Part shown: positions 34,469 through 42,824 of the stretch, one piece after another
Layout of the letters: each line of letters starts with the position of its first letter
Numbering within the stretch: the first letter of the stretch is position 1
DNA from: Nitrospiria bacterium
GTDB lineage: Bacteria; Nitrospirota; Nitrospiria; JACQBZ01
NCBI GenBank assembly: GCA_035498035.1
Contig: DATKAN010000015.1
Span: 25,771-89,770 of the forward strand
Length of the DNA: 64,000 bases
Direction of reading: 5' to 3'
The notes under the pieces: generated by a model
What the model was told of the DNA's origin: nothing
The model's input: the letters and a program-made list of their open reading frames with translations, nothing else
The model's database searches: none
Position numbers and translations under genes: made by a program

Positions 34469-35058
34469 ACTATCTTTTCCAAATGCTCCCGGATTTTTTG
34501 CACCGCACGGGCCCGGTGGCTGATGCGGTTTTTCTCTTCGCTCGACAGCTCCGCATAGGTCTTACCCAACTCCGGGAGATCAAACACGGCATCGTACCCG
34601 AAACCGGCGGTTCCTCGCTCCCGGTCGGCGATGCGGCCTCGAAGAACGCCTTCCGCCACATGGGTCACGCCCGAAGGACTGACCAATGCCAGGACGGTCC
34701 GAAATGTGGCCGTTCGCTTTTCGGTGGGCACCGATTCCATCAGCCGGAGAAGTTTGCGACGGTTATCCGCAAACGTGACGCCCTCCCCGGCAAATCGTGC
34801 GGAAAAGAGACCCGGCTGGCCGTTCAAAGCGTCCACCTCCAACCCCGTATCATCTCCGAGGGCCCATTTCCCCGTAAATCGGGCGATCGTCCGCGCTTTG
34901 TGGACGGCGTTATCGGCATAGGTCTCGCCCTCTTCCTTCAGCTCCGGGGCGTCGGGATAATCGGAAAGCGTGATCAGGCGAACCGGCACCCCCTTTAAAA
35001 TGGCCGAGATCTCTTCAAACTTGTGCCGGTTGTTCGTTGCGACGACGATCTCGGTCAC
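34459..35058 (-). CDS. rdgB: XTP/dITP diphosphatase (non-canonical purine NTP pyrophosphatase)
   Basis: Hydrolyses dITP, XTP and ITP to monophosphates, keeping deaminated purines out of DNA and RNA. The 199-residue protein starts with GTG as [17 protein letters not shown], and contains [26 protein letters not shown] and [20 protein letters not shown] with [10 protein letters not shown], all Ham1/RdgB signatures. The start overlaps the rph stop (GTGA). The longer upstream frame lies over rph and is a shadow. The stop codon falls inside the tRNA-Pro gene. Confidence 0.95.
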   Translation of the reverse strand: MTEIVVATNNRHKFEEISAILKGVPVRLITLSDYPDAPELKEEGETYADNAVHKARTIARFTGKWALGDDTGLEVDALNGQPGLFSARFAGEGVTFADNRRKLLRLMESVPTEKRTATFRTVLALVSPSGVTHVAEGVLRGRIADRERGTAGFGYDAVFDLPELGKTYAELSSEEKNRISHRARAVQKIREHLEKIVGV

Positions 35059-35804
35059 GGTTCCCACAACGGGAGTCCTTTCAGCAACTTCTTTTGCCGG
35101 GTGACGAGTTGCCGGACTCCTTTCTTGGCCAGATCCATCAACGCATCCATTTCGGATCGGGTGAAAGGCTGCTGTTCGGCCGTTCCTTGAACCTCGACGA
35201 ATTTTTCGCTTCCGGTCATGACCACGTTCATGTCGACTTCGGCGTTGGAGTCTTCCGCATAACACAGGTCCAGCGCGGCCTGACCGTGCACCCGGCCCAC
35301 GCTGACGGCCGCCAGATAATCCTTGATCGGAATGCGATCGATGCGTCCCTGTTTTCGAGCGTGGAGAAGGGCATCGGCCAGCGCGATGAAGGCGCCGGTG
35401 ATCGAGGCGGTCCGGGTCCCGCCGTCGGCCTGAATCACGTCGCAATCGATCCAGAGAGTGCGCTCGCCCAGGCGCTCAAGATCCGTCACGGCACGGAGAG
35501 ATCGGCCGATCAATCGCTGAATCTCGTGCGTCCGACCGCCGACGCGACCCCGCACCGACTCGCGCGGAATGCGCTCCCGCGAAGAACGGGGCAGCATACC
35601 GTACTCGGCCGAAATCCAGCCCTTGTTTTTGCCCCGGAGGAACGGGGGCACGGATTCCTCGACGGTGACCGAGCAGATCACCTTGGTATCGCCCATCTCG
35701 ATCAATACCGAACCTTCAACATTTTTCAGATAGGACCGCGTGATCTTGAGGGGGCGCAATTCGTCCCATCGCCGTCCGTCCGGCCGAGTTCGCAGGTGGG
35801 CCAT
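35055..35804 (-). CDS. rph: Ribonuclease PH
   Basis: A phosphorolytic 3'-5' exoribonuclease that trims tRNA 3' ends; hexameric in characterised members. The 249-residue protein has [15 protein letters not shown], the [28 protein letters not shown] region, [18 protein letters not shown] (phosphate and RNA binding) and [23 protein letters not shown]. It starts at ATG 35804 with AAAGGATGA upstream. rph-rdgB is a conserved pair, here followed by two tRNAs, which are likely substrates for the same enzyme. Confidence 0.95.
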   Translation of the reverse strand: MAHLRTRPDGRRWDELRPLKITRSYLKNVEGSVLIEMGDTKVICSVTVEESVPPFLRGKNKGWISAEYGMLPRSSRERIPRESVRGRVGGRTHEIQRLIGRSLRAVTDLERLGERTLWIDCDVIQADGGTRTASITGAFIALADALLHARKQGRIDRIPIKDYLAAVSVGRVHGQAALDLCYAEDSNAEVDMNVVMTGSEKFVEVQGTAEQQPFTRSEMDALMDLAKKGVRQLVTRQKKLLKGLPLWEP

Positions 35805-35834
35805 GTCATCCTTTCTCCGTGAAAAAGTGGGGAG

Positions 35835-35864
35835 ATTATAGCCCAAACCGTCGAGAAATAGCAA
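35835..35864 (-). promoter_or_regulatory. Promoter for rph-rdgB
   Basis: On the minus strand TTGCTA (35864-35859) and a perfect TATAAT (35840-35835) are 18 nt apart, about 24 nt upstream of the rph mRNA's ATG after the expected start point. Confidence 0.5.
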
Positions 35865-35901
35865 TTGGCCGTCGGGGAGGAAATCGAAGGGTTCTTGGAG
35901 G

Positions 35902-36345
35902 TCAGGCCTTGATCAGGGTGAGTTTCAGGTGTGCCTTGACATCATGATAAACTTGAATCGGGACGCTAAAACTGCCGACTTCCTTCAACGGGTTCTCGAG
36001 CTGGATTTTTCGCTTGTCGATCTCGATGCCTTCTTTCGACAAGGCCTCCGCAATGTCTTTATTCGTCACGGACCCGAACAATTTCCCTTCTTCGCCCACC
36101 TGGACCGGGATCGTGACAGGCATGTTGTTGATTTTCTCGGCCAGGACCTCGAATTCCTTTTTCATCTTTTTGGCCTTGTCCGCGATCAACCGCTTTTCGT
36201 GTTCCAAAACCTTGACGTTCTTTGTCGTGGCCTCGACCGCCTTCTTTTTGGGAATCAAAAAATTCCGGGCGTAGCCGTCCGAGACATTGACCAGATCGCC
36301 CATGCGGCCCAACGTTTCGACATCCTCCCGCAATATTACTTTCAT
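35902..36345 (-). CDS. rplI: 50S ribosomal protein L9
   Basis: A large-subunit protein that binds 23S rRNA near the L1 stalk. The 147-residue length is normal. The N-terminal domain [17 protein letters not shown] with [13 protein letters not shown] is followed by the long connecting helix rich in Lys and Glu ([19 protein letters not shown]) and the C-terminal domain ([16 protein letters not shown]). GGAG precedes the ATG and a strong promoter lies at 36395-36423. It stands alone here, without rpsF or rpsR beside it. Confidence 0.97.
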   Translation of the reverse strand: MKVILREDVETLGRMGDLVNVSDGYARNFLIPKKKAVEATTKNVKVLEHEKRLIADKAKKMKKEFEVLAEKINNMPVTIPVQVGEEGKLFGSVTNKDIAEALSKEGIEIDKRKIQLENPLKEVGSFSVPIQVYHDVKAHLKLTLIKA

Positions 36346-36394
36346 CGTCCACTCCTTATAATATCCGTATCCTCTTTAACCGATAGGGGAGGTC

Positions 36395-36423
36395 AGTATA
36401 GTCAAAACGGCCCCGGCTGTCAA
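36395..36423 (-). promoter_or_regulatory. Consensus promoter for rplI
   Basis: On the minus strand TTGACA (36423-36418) and TATACT (36400-36395) are 17 nt apart, close to the sigma-70 consensus and expected for a ribosomal protein gene. The leader is about 43 nt. Confidence 0.7.
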
Positions 36424-36448
36424 CTGGGCGGATCCCTTTCTTTGGGAC

Positions 36449-37216
36449 CTATTTGCCTTTCAAATCCCAGTCGTAATACCAGGTGAGGTAGTATTGGACT
36501 TTATTCGACTGCTCGCCCGCGGCCGGAAAACGCTCCCAGACGTAGTCCATGCCCAGATGAAAGGGGGACCGTTGGAACTCCAGGCCCGTCGCGCCGCTGT
36601 AGGCGTTATAAAAATCCTTGTTCTCGCTCCGAAACCGGTACCGAAACTCGGCAAAGGTGTTGAAGGTGATCGCCCCCGGCAGCTTGACCCAGTCGATCCC
36701 CTGGTTGACGTAGCCCATCGCGCCGGTGCCCACCAGACTGTTCACATCGTGACTTAACCAGCCCCACGTCGATCCCGGAAAACCCAACACCTTCCGCGAC
36801 CCACGGTTGAGGTTCCAATCATAGTACCACCCGAGATAGTACTGCAGATTATTCGACTGGTCGCCCTCAACCGGAAAGCGCTCCCAGACATAGTCTATCC
36901 CCAGTCGGAAAGGCGATCGTTTGAATTCAATCCCCGTCGCGGCGCTGTAGGCGTTATAAAAATCCTTGTTCTCGCTCCGAAACCGGTACCGAAACTCGGC
37001 AAAGGTGTTGAAGGTGATCGCCCCCGGCAGCTTGACCCAGTCGATCCCCTGGTTTACGTAGCCCATCGCGCCGGTGCCCACCAGGCTGTCCACGTCGTGG
37101 CTCACCGAACCCCAGGTCGAACCGGGCAGGCCCAGATATTCCAACGCAAGCGCGGCCGGGCTGAAAAACAGGTTGACGGAAAAGAAGATGCCTCCGAGGA
37201 ATAACCACCGGGTCAT
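36449..37216 (-). CDS. Exported protein with two near-identical 116-residue repeats, cellulose-locus associated
   Basis: A 255-residue protein with a signal peptide (WLFLGGIFFSVNLFFSPAALA) and two tandem units, starting about residues 28 and 144. Each begins GxPGSTWG and contains SHDVxSLVGTGAMGYVNQG, ITFNTFAEFRYRFRSENK, DYVWERFP and QYYLxWYYDW. Alternating aromatic and polar residues suggest antiparallel beta strands, so an outer-membrane barrel or periplasmic beta protein is likely. I know no named family. It follows bcsG after a 3-nt gap with its own SD (GGAGGAA), so it is probably the third gene of a bcsA-bcsG transcript and a candidate for glucan export or anchoring. Confidence 0.75.
   Translation of the reverse strand: MTRWLFLGGIFFSVNLFFSPAALALEYLGLPGSTWGSVSHDVDSLVGTGAMGYVNQGIDWVKLPGAITFNTFAEFRYRFRSENKDFYNAYSAATGIEFKRSPFRLGIDYVWERFPVEGDQSNNLQYYLGWYYDWNLNRGSRKVLGFPGSTWGWLSHDVNSLVGTGAMGYVNQGIDWVKLPGAITFNTFAEFRYRFRSENKDFYNAYSGATGLEFQRSPFHLGMDYVWERFPAAGEQSNKVQYYLTWYYDWDLKGK
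36452..37135 (-). repeat. 348-bp tandem duplication inside the exported protein gene
   Basis: The two units are offset by exactly 348 nt. Within them, about 150 nt around 36595-36745 and 36943-37093 differ at only a few positions, while the flanks have diverged more. This points to recent gene conversion or duplication. Confidence 0.8.
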
Positions 37217-37219
37217 GGG

Positions 37220-38761
37220 TTACGTTCCTCCTGTCTGTGGGACAACGCTTGATGGAAGTGCAATCCATTTCTTTTCTTTGTCGTAAAGAAAGTAGTCCGC
37301 GCCTTTTTTGAATATCCGGATTCCCTGGTTTTCGGCCAAAAAATCGGTTTCGGGAAGATTCGCGATGCGGACATCTAAATCCGCCCCCCCGGTCTCGAAC
37401 GGGCTTCGTTCCACGAAGGAGGCCAGCAGATAGGAAAGCGCCAGGTAGCTTGTCGGTTTGGAAATGACATTTTGAGCTCCGTCTCCGCGACCGGAATTTC
37501 CCCCGATGAATTTGATTCCGACCGGCACCTGGGTGATTTGTTTGAACGGCATATCTCGCAGGCCGGCCACCTGGAGCGCATTGCCCCGCAGCGCCATGCC
37601 GTGTTCTGGGACGAAAACGATCACGGCCTTCCGGCCGGAAGACGCCACAAGATCGAAAAATCGCCCGACATCCCCGAAGAGTTTTTGCACCGTTTCTCGA
37701 TAGTGAGTCGTGCGGCCCCGCTTCCACCATTCCTTCTCTCCCACCCAATGCGTGCCATCATGGAGACTGATCGTGTTGTAGTAAACCGCCGCGATCGGGG
37801 AGGGGGATTTCAGCCGAAGGGCCCACCATTTTGCAAGGACGTCATAGTCGTTATAAATAGCCGATCCATCGAAATCGTAGGCCTGGATCGGGAGCCCGGT
37901 CGGAATCAACGGCTCATCCAGATGTCCCAAGGCCTTCACCTGGTCTGCAAAATGACCATAGACACCGTCATGATTCAAGGTAAAATAGGTTTTAAATCCC
38001 AGGTCCCGAAGCGATTCAACCAGGTAGCAGTCCCGCGGCGCCTCACGGTAGAGTGCGTCGTGGGCGGTCTGACCGCAGTTGGCCCTTAAAAGCCGGATGG
38101 CGGCGGGGTTACTGTACGCCGTGACGGAATTAAAGTCGGTGAGAAGATAATCAAAGGTTTTGAAAAAGGGGTCGGTTTCCATGCCGACGCCTTTCAAATC
38201 ATCCCAGGCCAATGAACAGACGTGTACAATAATGATGTCGAAATCCGGGGGGGTTGTCATCGGTTTCTGAAAATGGACGACCCGGGATGATTCCGCTCGA
38301 TAAAAGGCCTGGACCTCGCCTTCCACCCCGGCCGGGTGCTGTCCAAAATTCCGGAGGGGAACGATCAGGAACAAAAGCAGAACGACCGGCGTCAATCGAA
38401 CCCGATTGCGGATTAAAAATCCCAGGGTCAGAACGATGACCAGCGCGGCGATCTCCCGGAGATTGACGAACTCCAAAAGGAATCGAAAGACGTATTCCTT
38501 CGACGGCATCCCGCCCTGCTCGACAAAACTCAGCGCGAACCCGATCGGCGGAAGCCAGGATTCATGCCATAGAAGCATGGCCCCCAAAACTCCGCCGAAG
38601 ACATGTTTGACGAGGTGGAGGAACCGGAAAGACTTCAGTTGCGACGGAACGGGAATGACCAGAAAGACGATGAAAAGAAGGTTCAATAGGAAATCGAGGC
38701 GAAGATACCCCCGAAAATACAAGTACAGTTTGGCCAGGAAATAAAAACTCCACGCTCCCAT
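37220..38761 (-). CDS. bcsG: BcsG-type cellulose phosphoethanolamine transferase
   Basis: A 513-residue inner-membrane enzyme with five N-terminal spans (to about 137) and a periplasmic alkaline-phosphatase-fold domain. It matches E. coli BcsG, which transfers phosphoethanolamine from PE to cellulose. HVCSLAWDDLK contains C182, TAYSNPAAIRLLRANCGQ contains the nucleophile-equivalent S217, and VPEHGMALRG contains E386 and H387; these correspond to the zinc and catalytic residues of E. coli BcsG. YNTISLHDG, QVAGLRDMP and TQVPVGIKF are also conserved. bcsA lies 24 nt upstream. The nearby psd-pssA genes can make the PE donor. BcsE and BcsF are absent. Confidence 0.9.
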   Translation of the reverse strand: MGAWSFYFLAKLYLYFRGYLRLDFLLNLLFIVFLVIPVPSQLKSFRFLHLVKHVFGGVLGAMLLWHESWLPPIGFALSFVEQGGMPSKEYVFRFLLEFVNLREIAALVIVLTLGFLIRNRVRLTPVVLLLFLIVPLRNFGQHPAGVEGEVQAFYRAESSRVVHFQKPMTTPPDFDIIIVHVCSLAWDDLKGVGMETDPFFKTFDYLLTDFNSVTAYSNPAAIRLLRANCGQTAHDALYREAPRDCYLVESLRDLGFKTYFTLNHDGVYGHFADQVKALGHLDEPLIPTGLPIQAYDFDGSAIYNDYDVLAKWWALRLKSPSPIAAVYYNTISLHDGTHWVGEKEWWKRGRTTHYRETVQKLFGDVGRFFDLVASSGRKAVIVFVPEHGMALRGNALQVAGLRDMPFKQITQVPVGIKFIGGNSGRGDGAQNVISKPTSYLALSYLLASFVERSPFETGGADLDVRIANLPETDFLAENQGIRIFKKGADYFLYDKEKKWIALPSSVVPQTGGT

Positions 38762-38785
38762 ACGACGACGAAAACCTCCTTGATT

Positions 38786-41320
38786 TCAGACGAGGGAGGA
38801 CAGCTCGAGATCCTGACGTTCCAGAAACCGGATTCCGTAAATCGCCCCAGGCCCTTTCGATTTGATGCGCCGGACAATTTCTCCCCGGATGCGGAAGACC
38901 ACCCGGTCCTCGTGATATAACCGGACCGTCACCTCTTTCATAAGGTCCTCGTCGGTCTTCAGGAACACCCGGAGACCGGTGTTGCTGATGTCTTCCGTGG
39001 TCCCATGGAAAACACGTTCTCCAACCACCACCTCGCAGGACAGATGCCTCCTGATCCGGGAGGATAACCGCCGGAGAATCCTTTCCCTGATCAAGGCCCG
39101 GCCGGCGGAGGTTGCCAGGTAGGCCAGCGAGGCCCACGTGGCGGAGGTGCCCGGATGGGCCTCGGCCCAGCTCGTCGGTGAACTGTACATCTGCCGGATA
39201 AGACCCTGGCGCTGTGCATCGCCGACGTTTAAAAAACGGATTCCGATTCCGGTACCGCCCGAGGGCGGCGAATCGTTCCGAATCACCTCGCCCTTAATCT
39301 CGGTGATCTCCCCGAAATCGCTGACCAGGCGAACCTCAATCACCGGCGGGAGAAGCACGGGTCGATCGAGGACCATCGACAGACCACTCTCGCTCAGGTC
39401 GGTTGTTTTTCCGAGAAGGGTTCGACCCCCGAACTTCAGTTCGCACTCGATTTTTCGGGACAAGCGAGGCGACGACCGTTTCTGGGGACGCTCGCGGGCC
39501 ACGATGACCGCAGCCATCAGGATGACCAGATTATACACGGTCCAGACGACACTTAACAGGGTGGCATCAAAATTGTAATCGCGATTCCATAAGCGATATC
39601 CCCCCACAGCGAGCCCGACCAACAAAACGGCGAAAAGCAGGATGTGGGGCATCACATAGGACCAAGCCAACTGAGCCTTATCAAACCGCATCCCCTTCGG
39701 CGTCACATGGAACTTGCTCTTGGTCGGCGTAAAAACCGTTTCCAGCGACGTCCAGCTGATAAAAAAGCACATCACGGTTTCATACACATCCGACCAAAAA
39801 GGGTTGCGAAATTTCTTGCTGACGACGTTGAATGCCATGAACGATGTTAGATAGTAAGGCAAATAATAATTGAGAAGGACAGGAATAGGCGCTACTAAAG
39901 GAGGATAATTTAAAAGAAGAAATGAAAGCGGGGCCGTCAGATAAACCAGACGGGGCCACCCGTGAAAGAAATAAAAGAGCGAACTGAAATAATTAATCCG
40001 CTGCATAACGGACAGCCCGGCTTTCCAGAGCGGGTTGTCCAAAAGAAAGACCTGAATACCGCCTCGTGTCCATCGCTGTCTCTGTTTCAGATAGCTCTGA
40101 TAGCTCTCGGGAGCCAATCCCGCCGCCAGAATTTTGTTCAGATAGACGGACCGGTATCCCTTCGCGTGCAGGACCATGCTCGTATGGAGGTCTTCGGTGA
40201 GGGTCACCACCTGAAACCCGCCGATCGTTTGGAGGGCGGACCGGCGGAATATCCCGCCGCTCCCAGCGAAGAAGCTGGAATTATAACCGTCACGCCCGGG
40301 TTGTATGACATAGAAAAAAAGGTCCTGTTCATTGACAATTTCCCGTTCCAGTCGGAGATTCCGTTGAAACGTGTCCGGGTTATAGAAGTAATGAGGGGTC
40401 TGCACGAAGGCAACCTTCGGATCCGTGAAGAAACCGACCGTCTCATTAAGAAAAGTTCGGACCGGGACGTGATCACAATCCAGAACCATCACCAACTCTC
40501 CGGAGGACTGGGTCAGGGCATGATTGAGGTTCCCGGCCTTCGCATGGTCGTGGGTCGCGCGACGGAGGTACTGGCAACCCAAACGCTCCGCAAGACGTTT
40601 GACCTCGTCCCGATGTCCATCATCCAGGACATAGACTTTTTTAAAACCGGCCGGGTAGTCGATGGCCAGGCATCCGATAAGCGTCTGATACAGGATATCC
40701 AACGACTCATTGTAAATCGTGACAAAGATGTCCACCGTCGGCCGTTGGGATTCAGTCGGCGGGCTCGCGGATCGGTCGGTCGGCTTGACCGCCTGAATAA
40801 AAAACAAGAGGACAGCGAGGATACCGTAAACCTCGGCCATGTAGACGATCAGACTGATGCTCGTCGCCCAGGAATCCTCCGTGTTTAAAGTGTAGAAGGC
40901 CCGCCAGTAGAGGTAGCGTATTCCCAGAAAGATACAAAGGGCGGCGAGGGCCCATTTGGCCTGAAACAGGCGAAACCGCTTCTTGGTTAGAAGAACGGCC
41001 AGCGCGATCAACAGCAGCGACAGACCATAATCTTCCCAGGACCCTACAAAGGGCTCCGAGTCCAGATCGTTCAGTTCCGTGGTCGGAGACCCCGGCGTCG
41101 ATGTCCCTCCCGCCGAGGGGGTTAAGGAGCCGAGATCGGCTGGAGCATCGATGGAATTGCCCTGGGGCTTTTGGGTCGGGTTTTGAATTGAAGAGGAGGT
41201 CGTTACACCCGAATCGGTGGATGCTTTTGAAGTTTTAAACGTCCCGGTTGCCGCGAAAAGGATAAGAATCGATAACAAGTATATTTTTAGCAGGGGGGTT
41301 TTGATGATCAAACGCCTCAT
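38786..41320 (-). CDS. bcsA: Cellulose synthase catalytic subunit (UDP-forming) with tandem PilZ domains
   Basis: An 844-residue GT2 processive synthase that polymerises UDP-glucose and pushes the glucan across the inner membrane. A first span (about 10-25) is followed by a Ser/Thr/Pro-rich linker to residue 90, then the membrane and GT core with DDG (233-235), DCD (281-283), TED (375-377) and QRQRW (413-417). Two C-terminal PilZ domains each keep the cyclic-di-GMP motifs: R615xxxR619 with D641xSxxG, and R751xxxR755 with D777xSxxG. Known BcsA proteins have one PilZ. No bcsB, bcsC or bcsZ is near. The ATG at 41320 has no SD. Confidence 0.93.
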   Translation of the reverse strand: MRRLIIKTPLLKIYLLSILILFAATGTFKTSKASTDSGVTTSSSIQNPTQKPQGNSIDAPADLGSLTPSAGGTSTPGSPTTELNDLDSEPFVGSWEDYGLSLLLIALAVLLTKKRFRLFQAKWALAALCIFLGIRYLYWRAFYTLNTEDSWATSISLIVYMAEVYGILAVLLFFIQAVKPTDRSASPPTESQRPTVDIFVTIYNESLDILYQTLIGCLAIDYPAGFKKVYVLDDGHRDEVKRLAERLGCQYLRRATHDHAKAGNLNHALTQSSGELVMVLDCDHVPVRTFLNETVGFFTDPKVAFVQTPHYFYNPDTFQRNLRLEREIVNEQDLFFYVIQPGRDGYNSSFFAGSGGIFRRSALQTIGGFQVVTLTEDLHTSMVLHAKGYRSVYLNKILAAGLAPESYQSYLKQRQRWTRGGIQVFLLDNPLWKAGLSVMQRINYFSSLFYFFHGWPRLVYLTAPLSFLLLNYPPLVAPIPVLLNYYLPYYLTSFMAFNVVSKKFRNPFWSDVYETVMCFFISWTSLETVFTPTKSKFHVTPKGMRFDKAQLAWSYVMPHILLFAVLLVGLAVGGYRLWNRDYNFDATLLSVVWTVYNLVILMAAVIVARERPQKRSSPRLSRKIECELKFGGRTLLGKTTDLSESGLSMVLDRPVLLPPVIEVRLVSDFGEITEIKGEVIRNDSPPSGGTGIGIRFLNVGDAQRQGLIRQMYSSPTSWAEAHPGTSATWASLAYLATSAGRALIRERILRRLSSRIRRHLSCEVVVGERVFHGTTEDISNTGLRVFLKTDEDLMKEVTVRLYHEDRVVFRIRGEIVRRIKSKGPGAIYGIRFLERQDLELSSLV

Positions 41321-41384
41321 TATGTGTTAAATATATCACAAATAAATCCACCTTTTGGCCTTTCATTCAACAGGATACCCATGA

Positions 41385-41413
41385 TTGACACCCCCGGGGT
41401 TCTCTGTTACGAT
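41385..41413 (+). promoter_or_regulatory. Promoter for tRNA-Leu
   Basis: TTGACA at 41385-41390 and TACGAT at 41408-41413 are 17 nt apart, with tRNA-Leu starting at 41466. The region from 41321 to 41465 otherwise shows only the upstream part of bcsA on the other strand. Confidence 0.55.
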
Positions 41414-41465
41414 ACGGGATCTCAAACCGGGCGGACCCGAATACATGACGGCCTCCTTTCTGTAT

Positions 41466-41551
41466 GCCGAAGTGGTGGAACGGTAGACACGCTACGTTCA
41501 GGGCGTAGTGGGGGTGACCCCGTGGGGGTTCAAATCCCCCCTTCGGCACCA
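41466..41551 (+). tRNA. tRNA-Leu (anticodon CAG)
   Basis: A class II tRNA with a long variable arm: acceptor GCCGAAG/CTTCGGC, anticodon stem CTACG/CGTAG with loop TTCAGGG (anticodon CAG), variable arm around GGGGGTGACCCC, T arm GGGGG TTCAAAT CCCCC. Unlike the other two tRNAs here, the CCA end (41549-41551) is encoded. Confidence 0.96.
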
Positions 41552-41628
41552 GAAATTTCCCGCCAAAGGAGTTTCCCCTGGCAACTATTTACGAATCGTA
41601 AATTGGGAAAGGCACAAAACCCCTTAGA

Positions 41629-42669
41629 TCACTTTTTCGGTGTAATCGTCAACTCGGTCCAGTGTCCGCCACCGTCCATCGTTTTAAAAAGTCCGCCCTG
41701 GGTCCCGGCATACAGGATGTTGGGATCCTTCGGATGCAAGGCCAGGGAACGGATGTTTAGATTGGAAAGCCCGTTATTGAAGGTTGCCCAATGCTCGCCT
41801 CCATCGGTTGATTTGTAAACCCCGGCTTCGGTCCCGGCATACAAGGTCGTATTCACGGTGGGATGGATGAGGATCGCCGCAATAAATCGCTCACCGATGC
41901 CTTCCTGAATCTTTATCCAGTTTGCGGCGCCATCGATCGTCTTGAAGGCCCCTCGAGTCGTTCCGGCGTAGAGCGTCTTCGAATTCACAGGATCCATGGC
42001 CAGAGAATTGACCCCCAAGGATAGCGCGGATCCGGGTTCTATGCGCATGAGGCCGATGTTCGATTCGCGCCAGGTCATTCCACCGTTGACGCTCTTGTAA
42101 ACGCCGCCGCTCGTACCGGCATATAAAATATTCGTGTCGGTAGGATCCAGGGCGGCCGAAACAATGTAAACGCTGTCCATTCCCTTGTTGGACATCTCGT
42201 CCCACATCATGCCCCCGTTGATGGTTTTAAAAAAACCGACCGTTGTGCCGGCCAGGATGGTCTCGGGATCCCGAGGATAAAAAACAAAAGAGTTGACCAC
42301 GGTGACATGCTCTTTGAGCCCGGCGTTAATGATGGACCACCGATTTCCTCCATCCACACTTCGATAGACGGCGTCTCCGAGGGTCCCCGCATAAATGGTC
42401 GAGGTATGTATCGGATGGATGGCCAGTGAAAGGATCCGGGCGTTGCTCAAACCCTCCGTGACCGGCACCCAGGTCGCGCCGTCATCGCGGGTTTTATACA
42501 CCGAATCGTTCGTGGCGATGAATAAGATGGACGGCTGCTCGGGATTGATGACGATGGCCGTGACCATTTTACTTTTCCCGCTACATCCAATAAGCAGGAC
42601 CCCTGCGAGAGATATTACGACGAGGGCGTGGAGTAGATTCCGGACGGCTTGAAGGCAGTGCGCAACCAT
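41629..42669 (-). CDS. BNR/YCF48-like beta-propeller lipoprotein
   Basis: A 346-residue predicted lipoprotein with signal ALVVISLAGVLLIGC and lipobox LIGC. The mature part is built of about seven repeats of roughly 45 residues, each with the BNR/Asp-box pattern S/T-x-D-G-G-x-x-W (for example SVDGGNRW, STDGGEHW, TMDGGGHW) and a phrase like NILYAGTxGGVYKS. This is a beta-propeller of the sortilin/YCF48 class, used for carbohydrate or protein binding; the ligand is unknown. A strong promoter lies 12 nt before the ATG, which has no SD. Confidence 0.88.
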   Translation of the reverse strand: MVAHCLQAVRNLLHALVVISLAGVLLIGCSGKSKMVTAIVINPEQPSILFIATNDSVYKTRDDGATWVPVTEGLSNARILSLAIHPIHTSTIYAGTLGDAVYRSVDGGNRWSIINAGLKEHVTVVNSFVFYPRDPETILAGTTVGFFKTINGGMMWDEMSNKGMDSVYIVSAALDPTDTNILYAGTSGGVYKSVNGGMTWRESNIGLMRIEPGSALSLGVNSLAMDPVNSKTLYAGTTRGAFKTIDGAANWIKIQEGIGERFIAAILIHPTVNTTLYAGTEAGVYKSTDGGEHWATFNNGLSNLNIRSLALHPKDPNILYAGTQGGLFKTMDGGGHWTELTITPKK

Positions 42670-42681
42670 AGATTGTGTGCC

Positions 42682-42710
42682 ACTATAGTGGATTCAATAG
42701 GGTGAGTCAA
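42682..42710 (-). promoter_or_regulatory. Strong promoter with very short leader
   Basis: On the minus strand TTGACT (42710-42705) and TATAGT (42687-42682) are 17 nt apart. ATG 42669 follows after 12 nt, predicting a leader of about 5 nt without room for a Shine-Dalgarno sequence. Confidence 0.55.
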
Positions 42711-42730
42711 GGCATCCCAGCCGTTTCCCC

Positions 42731-42758
42731 TTGACATTTGCGGACAATCTGGTAATCT
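42731..42758 (+). promoter_or_regulatory. Promoter for the LysM protein gene
   Basis: TTGACA at 42731-42736 and TAATCT at 42753-42758 are 16 nt apart. It is divergent from the promoter at 42682-42710, with the two -35 elements about 20 nt apart. Confidence 0.5.
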
Positions 42759-42824
42759 AAATTTTACGGCTGTTTGTCAAAAGATCAGGCCGGTATCCTA
42801 TCCGAATTAGGGGCAGCTTACTGC

